A stretch of 64,000 bases of DNA, from contig NZ_JIAI01000006.1 of assembly GCF_000620785.1 (NCBI RefSeq), positions 310,001 through 374,000 of the forward strand. The letters run 5' to 3'. Shown one piece after another: positions 16,448 through 24,959 of this stretch (position 1 is the first letter of the stretch; every line of letters starts with the position of its first letter). Origin of the DNA: Actinospineispora acaciae DSM 45401. GTDB lineage: Bacteria > Actinomycetota > Actinomycetes > Mycobacteriales > Pseudonocardiaceae. The notes under the pieces are model-generated. The model was not told where the DNA came from. It saw nothing but the letters and a program-made list of their open reading frames with translations, and searched no databases. The position numbers and the translations under genes were made by a program.

Positions 16448-17503
16448 ATGGTCAGAGCCGGCGACGCGGCAGTGGGCGCGGACGAAGCCGCCGCCGAGTC
16501 GACGCCGGCCGGCGGGAACGGGCGCCCGTGGTACCGCCGGGTGGTTCGCGAGGAGCTGGGTGTCACGGCGGCGGTGGTCGTGCTGGTCGCGGTGGTCGGT
16601 TCGGCGCGGCCGGGGTTCCTGGCGCCGGCGAACCTGCTCTCGGTGGCCGAGGGCTCGGTGTACGTCGGGCTGATGGCGGCCGGCATGGTGTTCGCGCTGG
16701 CCATGCGGGAGGTGGACCTGTCCGTCGGCGGCAACTACGCGCTGTGCGTGGTGGCCGGGGCGGTGCTGATCAGGGCCGGGCTGAACCCGTGGCTGGCGCT
16801 GCCGCTGACCCTGGCGCTGGCGACCCTGGTGGGCGTGGCCAACGGGGCGGTCACCGCGTACCTGGGGCTGCCCTCGTTCATCGTGACGCTGGCCTCGGCG
16901 CTGCTGTGCCGGGGCATAGGGCTGGCGCTCGCGGACGGCAAGCAGATCACGGACCTGCCGGCGGACAGCTCGTTCTTCGTGGTCGTCGGCGGGTCGGTGC
17001 TGGGGGTGCCCACGGCGATCTGGGTGATCATCGCGTGCGCGCTGGTGCTCACCGTGGTGTTCACCAGGACGCGGTTCGGGGTACGGGTGCGCGCGATCGG
17101 CTCGAACCCGGACGCGGCGGCCTTCAGCGGCCTGCCGGTGGCCCGGATGCGGGTGGCCGCGATGGGCGTGACCGGCCTGGCCGCCGGCATCGCCGCCGCG
17201 CTCAGCCTGGCCTTCTATGTGGCCGGCGACCCGACCATCGGCAACGGCTACGAGCTGACGGCGATCGCGGCCTGCATCATCGGCGGCACCCCGCTGGCCG
17301 GCGGGCGCGGCTCGGTGCCCGGGGCGGTGGTCGGCAACCTGCTGCTGTCCACGGTGGCCGCCAGCCTGGTGTTCTTCCGGGTGCCGATCAATTGGACGAC
17401 GTTCGCGACCGGCGCGGTGATCCTGGTCGCGGTGGGCTTCGACGCACTGTTGCGGCGGGTCCGCCGCCGTACGGGCGGCCGCAAAGGAGGAGGTCCGGGA
17501 TGA
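16448..17503 (+). CDS. Sugar ABC transporter permease (RbsC type)
   Basis: A 351-residue permease of the ribose/xylose class with about nine or ten hydrophobic segments. Family signatures include LMAAGMVFALAMREVDLSVG, NGAVTAYLGLPSFIVTLA and GGTPLAGGRGSVPGAVVGNLLL. It should form a channel with the ATPase and take substrate from the lipoprotein encoded next. ATG 16448 was chosen over longer upstream frames that run into the divergent gene's 5' end. The stop overlaps the binding-protein start, giving the order permease-binding protein-ATPase. Confidence 0.9.
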   Translation: MVRAGDAAVGADEAAAESTPAGGNGRPWYRRVVREELGVTAAVVVLVAVVGSARPGFLAPANLLSVAEGSVYVGLMAAGMVFALAMREVDLSVGGNYALCVVAGAVLIRAGLNPWLALPLTLALATLVGVANGAVTAYLGLPSFIVTLASALLCRGIGLALADGKQITDLPADSSFFVVVGGSVLGVPTAIWVIIACALVLTVVFTRTRFGVRVRAIGSNPDAAAFSGLPVARMRVAAMGVTGLAAGIAAALSLAFYVAGDPTIGNGYELTAIAACIIGGTPLAGGRGSVPGAVVGNLLLSTVAASLVFFRVPINWTTFATGAVILVAVGFDALLRRVRRRTGGRKGGGPG

Positions 17504-18582
17504 GGCGAACACGGCTGTGTGCGACAGCGGTGGCGGCGGTCGCGGCGTGCGTGCTCTCGGCGTGCGGTGGGGGCGGCGGAGGCGGCGGGCAGTCCGGCGG
17601 GGCGCAGGGCGGCGGAGGCCAGCTGTCCATGGGCATCGCGGTGGCCAACATCAGTTTGAACTTCGCCCGCGAGATGGTGGACGGCGCCACCTCGGCCGCC
17701 CAGCACGCCGGCGGGGTGGACTTCCAGGCCGTCGGGCCGCCGAACACCGACGGCCCCGCCGAGGAGAAGCTGTTCCAGAACCTGGTCAAGACCGCGCGCG
17801 ACGGCGTGGTGCTGGAGAACCTGGACCCACCGATCTTCACCCGCCCGGCCGCCCAGGCCATCGACCAGGGGGTGCCCGTGGTCGCGCTGGACACCGCGCC
17901 CACCCCCGGCAGCAAGATGAGCCTCTACGTGGGCAACGACAACTACGAGCTCGGGACCATGCTGGCGAACGAGCTGCTCAAGCGGCTGCCGCCGAACCCG
18001 AGCGGCCCGGTGGTGATCGGCGTGCCGAACCCGGGCACTCCCGTGCTGGACAGCAGGGCCAAGGGCATCGCCGACACGCTCAAGGCCAAGGCTCCCGGCA
18101 TCACGCCGCTCGGCCCGTACCTGACCTACAGCGACCCGAACCAGAACCTGCAGGCCTGGCAGTCGCTGGTGCACGCCAACCCCACCGCGCTGGCCTTCCT
18201 TGGGGTCGGGGACGCCGACAGCTACGACCTCGCCAAGATCAAGCGGGACGAGAACGGCAAGTACCTGGTCGCCGGCGCCGACGTCGACGCCAAGACGCTG
18301 CAGGAGGTCAAGGCCGGCTTCGACTTCGTCACCATCGACCCGGAGCACTTCCTGAAGGGCTACATCGCCACCGCGCTGCTGATCAAGTCGGTGAAGGAGA
18401 AGACGCCGCTGCCGCAGGGCTGGCTGCACATGCCGGGCCTGGTGGTGGACCAGGGCAACATCGACACCATCCTGAAACGGCAGACCTCGCCGCAGGCGGC
18501 CTACGACTACTACAAACCGGAGATCGACAAGATCCTGGCCAACCCGAACGCCTACCTGCGCCCGCTCGGCGATGCCCGCTGA
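17500..18582 (+). CDS. Sugar-binding lipoprotein (periplasmic-binding-protein 1/4 family)
   Basis: A 360-residue substrate-binding lipoprotein. The signal MRRTRLCATAVAAVAACVLSAC ends in a lipobox with acylated Cys 22, followed by a poly-Gly linker. The mature part has the ribose-binding fold: MGIAVANISLNFAREMVDGA, GVPVVALDTAPTPGSKM, YVGNDNYELGTMLANELL and VAGADVDAKTLQEVKAG. A strong GGAGGAGG ribosome binding site precedes ATG 17500, which overlaps the permease stop. The ligand is not readable; ribose-, inositol- or autoinducer-type molecules are all possible. Confidence 0.9.
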   Translation: MRRTRLCATAVAAVAACVLSACGGGGGGGGQSGGAQGGGGQLSMGIAVANISLNFAREMVDGATSAAQHAGGVDFQAVGPPNTDGPAEEKLFQNLVKTARDGVVLENLDPPIFTRPAAQAIDQGVPVVALDTAPTPGSKMSLYVGNDNYELGTMLANELLKRLPPNPSGPVVIGVPNPGTPVLDSRAKGIADTLKAKAPGITPLGPYLTYSDPNQNLQAWQSLVHANPTALAFLGVGDADSYDLAKIKRDENGKYLVAGADVDAKTLQEVKAGFDFVTIDPEHFLKGYIATALLIKSVKEKTPLPQGWLHMPGLVVDQGNIDTILKRQTSPQAAYDYYKPEIDKILANPNAYLRPLGDAR

Positions 18583-20086
18583 CCCGACCGCCGACGTGGT
18601 CCTGCGGGCCACCGGGGTGACCAAGCACTTCGCCGGGGTGACGGCGCTGCGCGGGGCCGGGATCACGCTGCGCGCCAGCGAGGTGCACGCCCTGGTCGGG
18701 GAGAACGGCGCCGGCAAGAGCACGCTGGTCAAGGTGCTCTCCGGGGTGGTCCGGCCGGACGCGGGCCGCGTCGAGGTGGACGGCGCCGAGCTGGCCGCCG
18801 GCAGCGCCTCGGCCGCCGCGGCGCACGGCGTCGCCGCCGTCGCCCAGGAGCTGAGCCTGTTCGGGGACCTGACGGTGGCGGAGAACCTGTTCCCCAACCG
18901 CCCGCCCACCGTCGCCGGGCTGACCAGCGCCAGGGCGGTCGCGGCGAAGGCCGGCCCGGTGCTGGCCCAGCTCGGCCTGGACGTGCCGATGCACGCCCGG
19001 GTGGCGACGCTGCCGCTGGCCGACCGGCAGCTGCTGGAGGTGTGCCGGGCGATGGTGGCCGGCCCCCGGGTGCTGATCCTGGACGAGCCGACCTCCTCGC
19101 TGCCCCGGGCCGCCGCGGTCAGGCTGCGCGGGGTGATCCGCGCGTTGGCCGGACAGGGCATCGCGGTGCTCTACATCTCGCACTTCCTGGAGGAGGTGCT
19201 CGAGCTCGCCGACCGGATCACGGTGCTGCGCGACGGCAAGGTCGTGCGCGACGGGGTGCCCAGCGCCTCGGTGCGGCTGGCCGACCTGGTCACGGCGATG
19301 CTCGGGGACGCCCCGCCGGAGCGCCGGCACCGCACCCGCCGCACGGGCGCCATGCACGCCGTCGCGGCGTTCGAGCACGTCGATCTGCCCGGGCGGCTGG
19401 TGGACGTGTCGTTCACCGCGAGCGCCGGCGAGGTGGTCGGCCTGGCCGGTCTGGAGGACGCCGGCCACCTCGCCGCGCTGGAGGTGGTCACGGGCCGGGC
19501 CGGCGCCTTCTCGGGCGCGGTGGAGGTGGCCGGCGGCCCGGCGCCCCGGTCGCTGCGCGCGGCGATCCGCTCCGGCGTGGCGTTCGTGTCCAGCGACCGC
19601 AAGCGCTACGGGCTGATGCTGGACGAACCGGTCTGGCTCAACGTCGGCGCGGTGCGCTGGCTCGGGCTGGGCCGGGGCGGCGGCTGGCTGAAGGTCTCGG
19701 AGCTGGTGGCCGCCTCGGTCGGGTACGGCCGGCGGCTGCGCATCCGGGGCAGCGCGCACCAGCCGGCGGGCAGCCTCTCCGGCGGCAACCAGCAGAAGGT
19801 CGTGCTGGCCAAGTGGCTGGAGTCGGACCCGGTGCTGATGGTCCTGGACGACCCGACCCGTGGCGTGGACGTCGGCGCGCGGGTCGAGGTGCACGACGTG
19901 ATCGCCGAGCTGGCCGACGCCGGCACCTCGGTCCTGCTGGCCTCCACCGACCTGACCGAGCTGGTCGCGGTGTGTGACCGGGTGCTGGTGTTCCAGCGCG
20001 GCCGGATCGTGCGGGAGCTGGCCGGCGACACCCTGACCGAGGCGGAGCTCAGCGTCGCCATGAACGCCGGCTTCACCGCCGTGTAG
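18572..20086 (+). CDS. Sugar ABC transporter ATP-binding protein (RbsA type, two NBDs)
   Basis: A 504-residue double-ATPase subunit. NBD1 has Walker A GENGAGKST, an altered signature (LPLADRQLLEV) and Walker B VLILDEPTSSL. NBD2 lacks a normal Walker A (GLAGLEDAGHL), as is usual for the family, but keeps SLSGGNQQKVVLAKW and VLDDPTRGVDVG. It powers import by the two upstream proteins, overlaps the binding-protein gene by eleven bases, and at its 3' end overlaps the convergent OsmC gene by fourteen. Confidence 0.93.
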   Translation: MPADPTADVVLRATGVTKHFAGVTALRGAGITLRASEVHALVGENGAGKSTLVKVLSGVVRPDAGRVEVDGAELAAGSASAAAAHGVAAVAQELSLFGDLTVAENLFPNRPPTVAGLTSARAVAAKAGPVLAQLGLDVPMHARVATLPLADRQLLEVCRAMVAGPRVLILDEPTSSLPRAAAVRLRGVIRALAGQGIAVLYISHFLEEVLELADRITVLRDGKVVRDGVPSASVRLADLVTAMLGDAPPERRHRTRRTGAMHAVAAFEHVDLPGRLVDVSFTASAGEVVGLAGLEDAGHLAALEVVTGRAGAFSGAVEVAGGPAPRSLRAAIRSGVAFVSSDRKRYGLMLDEPVWLNVGAVRWLGLGRGGGWLKVSELVAASVGYGRRLRIRGSAHQPAGSLSGGNQQKVVLAKWLESDPVLMVLDDPTRGVDVGARVEVHDVIAELADAGTSVLLASTDLTELVAVCDRVLVFQRGRIVRELAGDTLTEAELSVAMNAGFTAV

Positions 20087-20456
20087 CCGGCTCGAACAGC
20101 AGCGGCTTGCTCAGCGTCCGCCGGACCGGGGACCGCTCGATGCTGGCCACCACCTCGTCGTATCGGGCGTCGTCCTGCGGCGGGTCCAGCGTGAGCCGGT
20201 AACGGAACGTGCTCGCCTCCTCGGTCCGCTCCAGCTCCACCTCGACGTTCACCTCGACGCCGGACACCCCCATCCGCTCCAGCGCCATCCGCGCGGTGAT
20301 CGTCATGCAGCTGGCCAGCGCGGCCTCCAGCAGCTCGTGCGGGCGCGGGCCGGCGTGGCCGCCGACGCCGTTCTTGAGGGTGTCCGCCGTCCCGCTGTTC
20401 GGGCCGGCGCGGAACCTGACCTGGTACGGGGTGGGCAGTGCCGAAGCTTCGACCAC
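20073..20456 (-). CDS. OsmC family protein lacking the second Cys
   Basis: A 127-residue OsmC/Ohr-fold protein. Family members detoxify organic hydroperoxides with two Cys. The first is in GPRPHELLEAALASCMTI. The second site, normally a C-P-V motif, reads RSPVRRTLSKPL, so the Cys is Ser. It may therefore use another resolving thiol or have a different role. The start is GTG 20456 after an AAAGGAG ribosome binding site. It is the last gene of the aldolase-LysR-OsmC unit, its start overlapping the LysR stop codon by one base. Confidence 0.87.
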   Translation of the reverse strand: MVEASALPTPYQVRFRAGPNSGTADTLKNGVGGHAGPRPHELLEAALASCMTITARMALERMGVSGVEVNVEVELERTEEASTFRYRLTLDPPQDDARYDEVVASIERSPVRRTLSKPLLFEPATRR

Positions 20457-21364
20457 TATCGACTCCTTTCGCTCATGTGCTTGGCCGCCGCGCGACACAG
20501 GCCGTCGAGCACCCGGCGGACCTGCGGCCGGGCGCTGTCGCCGGGCCGGGTGAGGGCGGTGACCGTGCGGGTCACCGGCCGGCGCAGCGGGTGGACGCTC
20601 ACACCGGAGAACCGCTCGGGCATGGCCATCCGGGGGATCAGGGCCGCGCCGGCTCCGGCGGCGACCAGCTCGGCGAGCACCGCGAAGTCGGTGGCCTGGG
20701 CGGTCGCCTTCATCACGAACCCGGCCGCGCCGCAGGCCCGCCTGATCATCTCGTGGCAGGACGTCTCCGGGCCGGGGACCAGCCAGTTCGCCGACGCGAA
20801 GTCCGACAGCTCCGCCGCCGCACCCGGGCCGAGGCCGCGCGCGGCGGCGTCGTCGGGATGCAGCGCGAGCAGGACCGGCTCGTCGAGCAGGTGGTGCCGG
20901 TCGCGGTCGGGCAGCTCGCGGGGCAGCAGGCTGTAGGCGTGCACGACCGCCACGTCGACGTCGTGGGCGAGCAGGGACTCCACCGACCTGTCCGGCTCCT
21001 GCTCGACCAGCCGCAGCTCCAGCTCGGACGGCCACAGCCGGGCCACCAGCGCCCGGGCGGCGGACGGGAACGCGGCGATCCGCACGGTGCCCAGCGCCCC
21101 GCCGCGCAGCGCGGACAGCTCCGCCTCGGCGGTGGCCAGGTTGCCGAGCACCACCTCGGCGTGGGTGGCGAGCAGCCGGCCGGCGGGGGTCAGCGCGAGC
21201 GTGCGGCCGCGCTTCTCCAGCAGCGCGACGCCGGCCTCGCGCTCCAGCGCGGCCAGCTGCTGGGACACCGCCGGCCCGGTCAGGCGCAGCGCCTCGGCGG
21301 TGGCGGCCACCGTGCCGCGCAGCGAGAACTCGCGCAGCAGGCGCAGCCGGCGGACGTCAAGCAC
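20456..21364 (-). CDS. LysR family transcriptional regulator
   Basis: A 302-residue LysR-type regulator. The winged helix-turn-helix is at the N-terminus (VLDVRRLRLLREFSLRGTVA, LTGPAVSQQLAALEREAGVALLEK in two parts), followed by the two-lobed effector domain (VRIAAFPSAARALVARL; DVDVAVVHAYSL). The GTG start at 21364 overlaps the threonine aldolase stop by eight bases, and its stop touches the OsmC start. It probably controls this operon, but being inside it rather than divergent is unusual for the family. Confidence 0.9.
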   Translation of the reverse strand: MLDVRRLRLLREFSLRGTVAATAEALRLTGPAVSQQLAALEREAGVALLEKRGRTLALTPAGRLLATHAEVVLGNLATAEAELSALRGGALGTVRIAAFPSAARALVARLWPSELELRLVEQEPDRSVESLLAHDVDVAVVHAYSLLPRELPDRDRHHLLDEPVLLALHPDDAAARGLGPGAAAELSDFASANWLVPGPETSCHEMIRRACGAAGFVMKATAQATDFAVLAELVAAGAGAALIPRMAMPERFSGVSVHPLRRPVTRTVTALTRPGDSARPQVRRVLDGLCRAAAKHMSERSR

Positions 21365-22400
21365 TGGCTGCCGGGCCGTCGCCGAGGACGGCGACCGCCC
21401 GGTCCACGTCGGCGGGGGAGATGTCCAGGTAGAACACCGCGCGGATGCCGTCGGGCCCGGACGGGAGCACCTGAACGCCCCGCTCGTACGCCCGGTCGAC
21501 CACCTCGCCGGCGTCCACACCGGGCATCCGGAAGCGCACGATGTTGGTCTCGACGGTGTCCAGGTCGAGCTCGACACCGGGCAGCGCCTCGACGCCCTCG
21601 GCGAACCGGCGGGCCAGCGCGTGCGTCTCGGACAGCCGCTCGCGGTGGTGGCGCAGCGCGTACAGGGCGCCCGCCGCGATGATCCCGGCCTGCCGGAAGC
21701 CACCGCCGAACTGCTGCTTGAACCGGCGGGCGCGGTCGGTCAGCCGGCGCGGCCCGGCCAGGCACGACCCGACCGGCGCTCCCAGCGCCTTGGAGAAGCA
21801 GACGCTCACGGTGTCGAACGGCTCGGCGTACTCCGCCTCGCCGACCCCGGTGGCGGCGCACGCGTGCCAGAGCCGCGCGCCGTCCAGGTGCAACGCCAGC
21901 CCGTGCTTGCGGGCGGCCTCGGCGACCTCGCGCACGGCCGTGACCGGCCACACCGAGCCGCCGCCGATGTTGTGGGTGTTCTCCACGCAGAGCAGCCTGA
22001 CCGGAAGCACCACGGTGGACGGCATCGACCGGTGCGGCCGGCCCACCGCGGCCTCGACGTCCGCCGGGGTGAACACGCCGCGCACCCCCGGCAGCGTCCG
22101 GGGCAGCACGCCGGACAGCGCGGCAGGGGCGCCGCCCTCCAGCAGGTACACGTGCGCGGCCTGGTCGAACAGCACGGCGTCGCCCGGCTCGGTGTGCACC
22201 CGGATGCCGACCTGGTTGGTCATCGTGCCGGTCGGCATGTACACCGCGTCCTCCTTGCCCAGCAGCCGGGCCGTCTCGGCCTCCAGCTCCCGGACCGTGG
22301 GGTCGTCGCCGTACACGTCGTCACCGACCGCCGCGGCGGCGATCGCCTCCCGCATCGCCGGCGTCGGGCGGCTGCAGGTGTCGCTGCGCAGGTCGATCAC
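21357..22400 (-). CDS. Low-specificity L-threonine aldolase (PLP-dependent)
   Basis: Fold-type I PLP enzyme cleaving threonine or related beta-hydroxy amino acids to glycine and an aldehyde. Diagnostic pieces are VIDLRSDTCSRPTPAMREAI, DDVYGDDPTV, TGTMTNQVGI, ENTHNIGGG, LHLDGARLWHA and the PLP Lys in CFSKALGAPVGS. The GTG start at 22400 follows an AAGGGG ribosome binding site and gives 347 residues; ATG 22451 would add 17. It is the first gene of a three-gene operon, divergent from the cis-CaaD-like tautomerase gene. Confidence 0.9.
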   Translation of the reverse strand: MIDLRSDTCSRPTPAMREAIAAAAVGDDVYGDDPTVRELEAETARLLGKEDAVYMPTGTMTNQVGIRVHTEPGDAVLFDQAAHVYLLEGGAPAALSGVLPRTLPGVRGVFTPADVEAAVGRPHRSMPSTVVLPVRLLCVENTHNIGGGSVWPVTAVREVAEAARKHGLALHLDGARLWHACAATGVGEAEYAEPFDTVSVCFSKALGAPVGSCLAGPRRLTDRARRFKQQFGGGFRQAGIIAAGALYALRHHRERLSETHALARRFAEGVEALPGVELDLDTVETNIVRFRMPGVDAGEVVDRAYERGVQVLPSGPDGIRAVFYLDISPADVDRAVAVLGDGPAASA

Positions 22401-22510
22401 GAAGTACCCCTTCTCGTCCGTCGTTGCCGTTGCTAGCGTGACCGCCCGCAAGCATAACGCATTGTTTTCTGTCCTTTGCTAACCAGTAAGCCTGTCTTTC
22501 TGGAGGGTCG

Positions 22511-22960
22511 ATGCCCACGTACGTCATCCACACCCACGACGGGACGCTCACCGCCGAGCGCAGGGAGGTGCTCGCCCGGCGGGTCACGATCGCGCACAGC
22601 CGCGCGACCGGCGCCCCGCCGTCGTTCGCCCAGGTCATCTACCAGCGGCTTGCGCTGGGTGACCACTTCATCGGCGGTGAGCTCGCGGACGCGCCGTCGG
22701 TGTTCGTGCACGGCCACATCCGCGACGGGCGCACCCGGGAGGCCAAGGCCGAGCTGGCCTCGGGCATCCGCGACGGCGTCGTCGAGGTGGCCGGCGTCCC
22801 CGAGGACGCGGTCTGGGTGTACCTCTGCGAGGTCCCGGCCGCGCAGATGGTCGAGTTCGGCCGGGTGCTGCCTGAGCACGGCCGCGAAGGGGAGTGGATG
22901 GCCAGCCTGGACGAGCCGTTGCGCGAGCGGTTGCTGGCGCTCGGCCGGCGGCTGGAGTGA
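22511..22960 (+). CDS. cis-3-chloroacrylic acid dehalogenase-like tautomerase
   Basis: A 149-residue tautomerase-superfamily protein, the length of cis-CaaD. Counting from Pro-1 after Met removal, the catalytic residues described for cis-CaaD line up: Pro1 (MPTYVIHTH), His28 (TIAHSRATG), Arg70 and Arg73 (HIRDGRTRE), Tyr103 and Glu114 (VWVYLCEVPAAQMVEFGR). The likely chemistry is hydration of a 3-halo- or acetylenic acrylate, or a promiscuous relative such as corynebacterial Cg10062. A GGAGGG ribosome binding site precedes ATG 22511. It is divergent from the aldolase operon and convergent with an IclR gene. Confidence 0.87.
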   Translation: MPTYVIHTHDGTLTAERREVLARRVTIAHSRATGAPPSFAQVIYQRLALGDHFIGGELADAPSVFVHGHIRDGRTREAKAELASGIRDGVVEVAGVPEDAVWVYLCEVPAAQMVEFGRVLPEHGREGEWMASLDEPLRERLLALGRRLE

Positions 22961-22961
22961 G

Positions 22962-23783
22962 CTACGAGGCCGACGCCGTGGCCAGCTCGCGGCTCAGCGC
23001 CTTGGCCGCCACGCAGATCGTCGGCGCCAGCCGCTCGACGGCGATCTGGTGCGTCCCCCCGGTGACCGAGATCGACGCGATCACCCGGCTCGCGCCGTCC
23101 AGCACCGGGGCGGCCACCGCCACCACGCCGATCTCGGACTCCTCGACGTTGACCGCGTAGCCCCGGTCCCGGGTGCGGTCCAGCTCGCGGCGCAGCATGC
23201 CGGCCAGCACGATGGTGCGCGGGGTGAGCCGGCTCAGCCCGCCGTCCAGCGTGCGGTGCAGCCGCTCCGGCGGCCCCAGCGCCAGGAACACCTTCCCGGT
23301 CGCCGTGCAGTGCCCCGGCAGCCGGCTGCCCGGCCGGGACACGATGGGCGTCGACCGGTGCCCGGTCAGCTTCTCCAGGAACAGCGTGTCCGTGCCGTGG
23401 TAGACCGCCAGGTGCACGTTCTCGTGCGTGGCCTCGTACAGATCCTCCAGGTACGGCAGGGCCCGCCGCCGCAGCTCGCGCTGCCGTGGCACCTGCTGCC
23501 CCAGGGTGAACAGCCGCAGCCCGAGCCGGTAGCCACCCCCGGGCGTCTGCTCCACCCCGCCCCAGGCCAGCAGTTGGCGCAGCAGCCGGTACGCGGTCGG
23601 CTTGGGCAGCCCCGTGCGGGCGGACAGCTCCGCCAGGCTCAGCTCGGTGTCCGCCGGCCCGAACGCGTCGAGCAGCCGCAACCCCCTGGCCAGCACCGAC
23701 TTGGGCGGCACCGGCCCAAGCGGGCGCTCGCTCGACATCGCGCCGGACTCACCGGGGTTCCGCATCCGTGCAGCATCGTGCAC
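22962..23783 (-). CDS. IclR family transcriptional regulator
   Basis: A 273-residue IclR regulator: N-terminal winged helix (LSLAELSARTGLPKPTAYRL) and C-terminal effector domain (RRALPYLEDLYEATHENVHL, LPGHCTATGKVFLA, GYAVNVEESEIGVVAVAAPV). The gene ends one base after the tautomerase stop on the opposite strand. A candidate operator lies upstream at 23801-23815. It may control the tautomerase or its own gene; the next gene, rlmN, is housekeeping. Confidence 0.92.
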   Translation of the reverse strand: MHDAARMRNPGESGAMSSERPLGPVPPKSVLARGLRLLDAFGPADTELSLAELSARTGLPKPTAYRLLRQLLAWGGVEQTPGGGYRLGLRLFTLGQQVPRQRELRRRALPYLEDLYEATHENVHLAVYHGTDTLFLEKLTGHRSTPIVSRPGSRLPGHCTATGKVFLALGPPERLHRTLDGGLSRLTPRTIVLAGMLRRELDRTRDRGYAVNVEESEIGVVAVAAPVLDGASRVIASISVTGGTHQIAVERLAPTICVAAKALSRELATASAS

Positions 23784-23800
23784 CCGCCCGCCGGTGACCA

Positions 23801-23815
23801 GGTTTGTTACGAACC
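23801..23815. promoter_or_regulatory. Candidate IclR operator between iclR-type gene and rlmN
   Basis: GGTTTGTTACGAACC is a 15-bp near-perfect palindrome about a central T (one mismatched pair). It lies 18 bases upstream of the IclR start and 32 before rlmN, a place and shape typical of IclR-type autoregulatory sites. Confidence 0.45.
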
Positions 23816-23846
23816 GGTGTCCGGGTCATGGGACAATAAGCAGGTC

Positions 23847-24956
23847 ATGACCTCCCTGCCCCTGGTGTTCGACGCCCCGAAACGCGGCCTCCCACCTCGC
23901 CACCTTGCCGACCTCTCCACCGGAGACCGCCGGGACGCGGTGACCGCGCTGGGCGAGCGGGCGTTCCGCGCCGACCAGCTCTCCCGCCACTACTTCACCC
24001 GCCTGACCGTCGACCCCGGCGAGATGACCGACATCCCGGCGGCCAGCCGCGAGCGACTGCTCAACGACCTCATCCCGCCGCTGTTCACCGTCGTCCGCAA
24101 GCTGAGCTGCGACGACGGCACGACCCAGAAGGCGCTGCTGCGCGCGCACGACGGCACGCTGGTCGAGAGCGTCCTCATGCGCTACCCCGACCGCGCCACG
24201 CTGTGCATCTCCAGCCAGGCCGGTTGCGGCATGGCCTGCCCGTTCTGCGCCACCGGCCAGGGCGGGCTGAACCGCAACCTGTCCACCGCCGAGATCGTCG
24301 AGCAGGTGCGGATGGGCGCGGCGGCGATGCGCGCGGGCGAGCTGCCCGGCGGCCCCGGCCGGCTGTCCAACATCGTGTTCATGGGCATGGGCGAGCCGCT
24401 GGCCAACTACCGGCGGGTGGTGGACGCGGTGCGCCGCATCACCGAGCCGTCGCCGGCCGGGCTGGGCATCTCCGCGCGCGGGGTGACGGTGTCCACCGTC
24501 GGCCTGGTGCCGGCGATCGACAAGCTCGCGGGGGAGGGGCTCGCGGTCACCCTCGCGGTGTCCCTGCACACCCCGGACGACGAGCTGCGCGACACGCTGG
24601 TGCCGGTGAACAACCGCTGGAAGGTCACAGAGGTGCTGGCCGCCGCCCGCCGCTACGCCGACACCACCGGCCGCCGGGTGTCCATCGAGTACGCGCTGAT
24701 CAGGGACGTCAACGACCAGCCGTGGCGGGCCGAGATGCTCGGCAAGCTGCTCGCCAAGCACCTGACCACCCGGCTGGTGCACGTCAACCTCATCCCGCTC
24801 AACCCCACGCCAGGGTCGAAGTGGGACGCCAGCCCGCCGCACGTCCAGGACGAGTTCGTGGCACGGGTGCGCGCCACCGGCGTGGCCTGCACCGTCCGCG
24901 ACACCCGTGGCCAGGAGATCGCCGCCGCCTGCGGCCAACTCGCCGCCGACGGTTAG
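23847..24956 (+). CDS. rlmN: 23S rRNA (adenine(2503)-C2)-methyltransferase RlmN
   Basis: Radical SAM enzyme that methylates C2 of A2503 in 23S rRNA and A37 of some tRNAs. The cluster motif is CGMACPFCATGQGG (Cys at about 128, 132, 135); VFMGMGEPLANY, STVGLVPAIDKLA and SLHTPDDELRDTLVPVN are family landmarks, and the C-terminal Cys of the methyl-carrier pair is in GVACTVRDTRG. ATG 23847 gives 369 residues, the usual size. In relatives this gene often follows cdsA closely; here 10 kb of accessory genes lie between. Confidence 0.96.
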   Translation: MTSLPLVFDAPKRGLPPRHLADLSTGDRRDAVTALGERAFRADQLSRHYFTRLTVDPGEMTDIPAASRERLLNDLIPPLFTVVRKLSCDDGTTQKALLRAHDGTLVESVLMRYPDRATLCISSQAGCGMACPFCATGQGGLNRNLSTAEIVEQVRMGAAAMRAGELPGGPGRLSNIVFMGMGEPLANYRRVVDAVRRITEPSPAGLGISARGVTVSTVGLVPAIDKLAGEGLAVTLAVSLHTPDDELRDTLVPVNNRWKVTEVLAAARRYADTTGRRVSIEYALIRDVNDQPWRAEMLGKLLAKHLTTRLVHVNLIPLNPTPGSKWDASPPHVQDEFVARVRATGVACTVRDTRGQEIAAACGQLAADG

Positions 24957-24959
24957 CGC

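Noticed and set aside
22511..22960. 4-oxalocrotonate tautomerase of the aromatic meta-cleavage pathway serving the BMC
   Set aside because: The length and six catalytic positions match cis-CaaD rather than 4-OT, and the gene is outside the BMC operon with its own neighbours.
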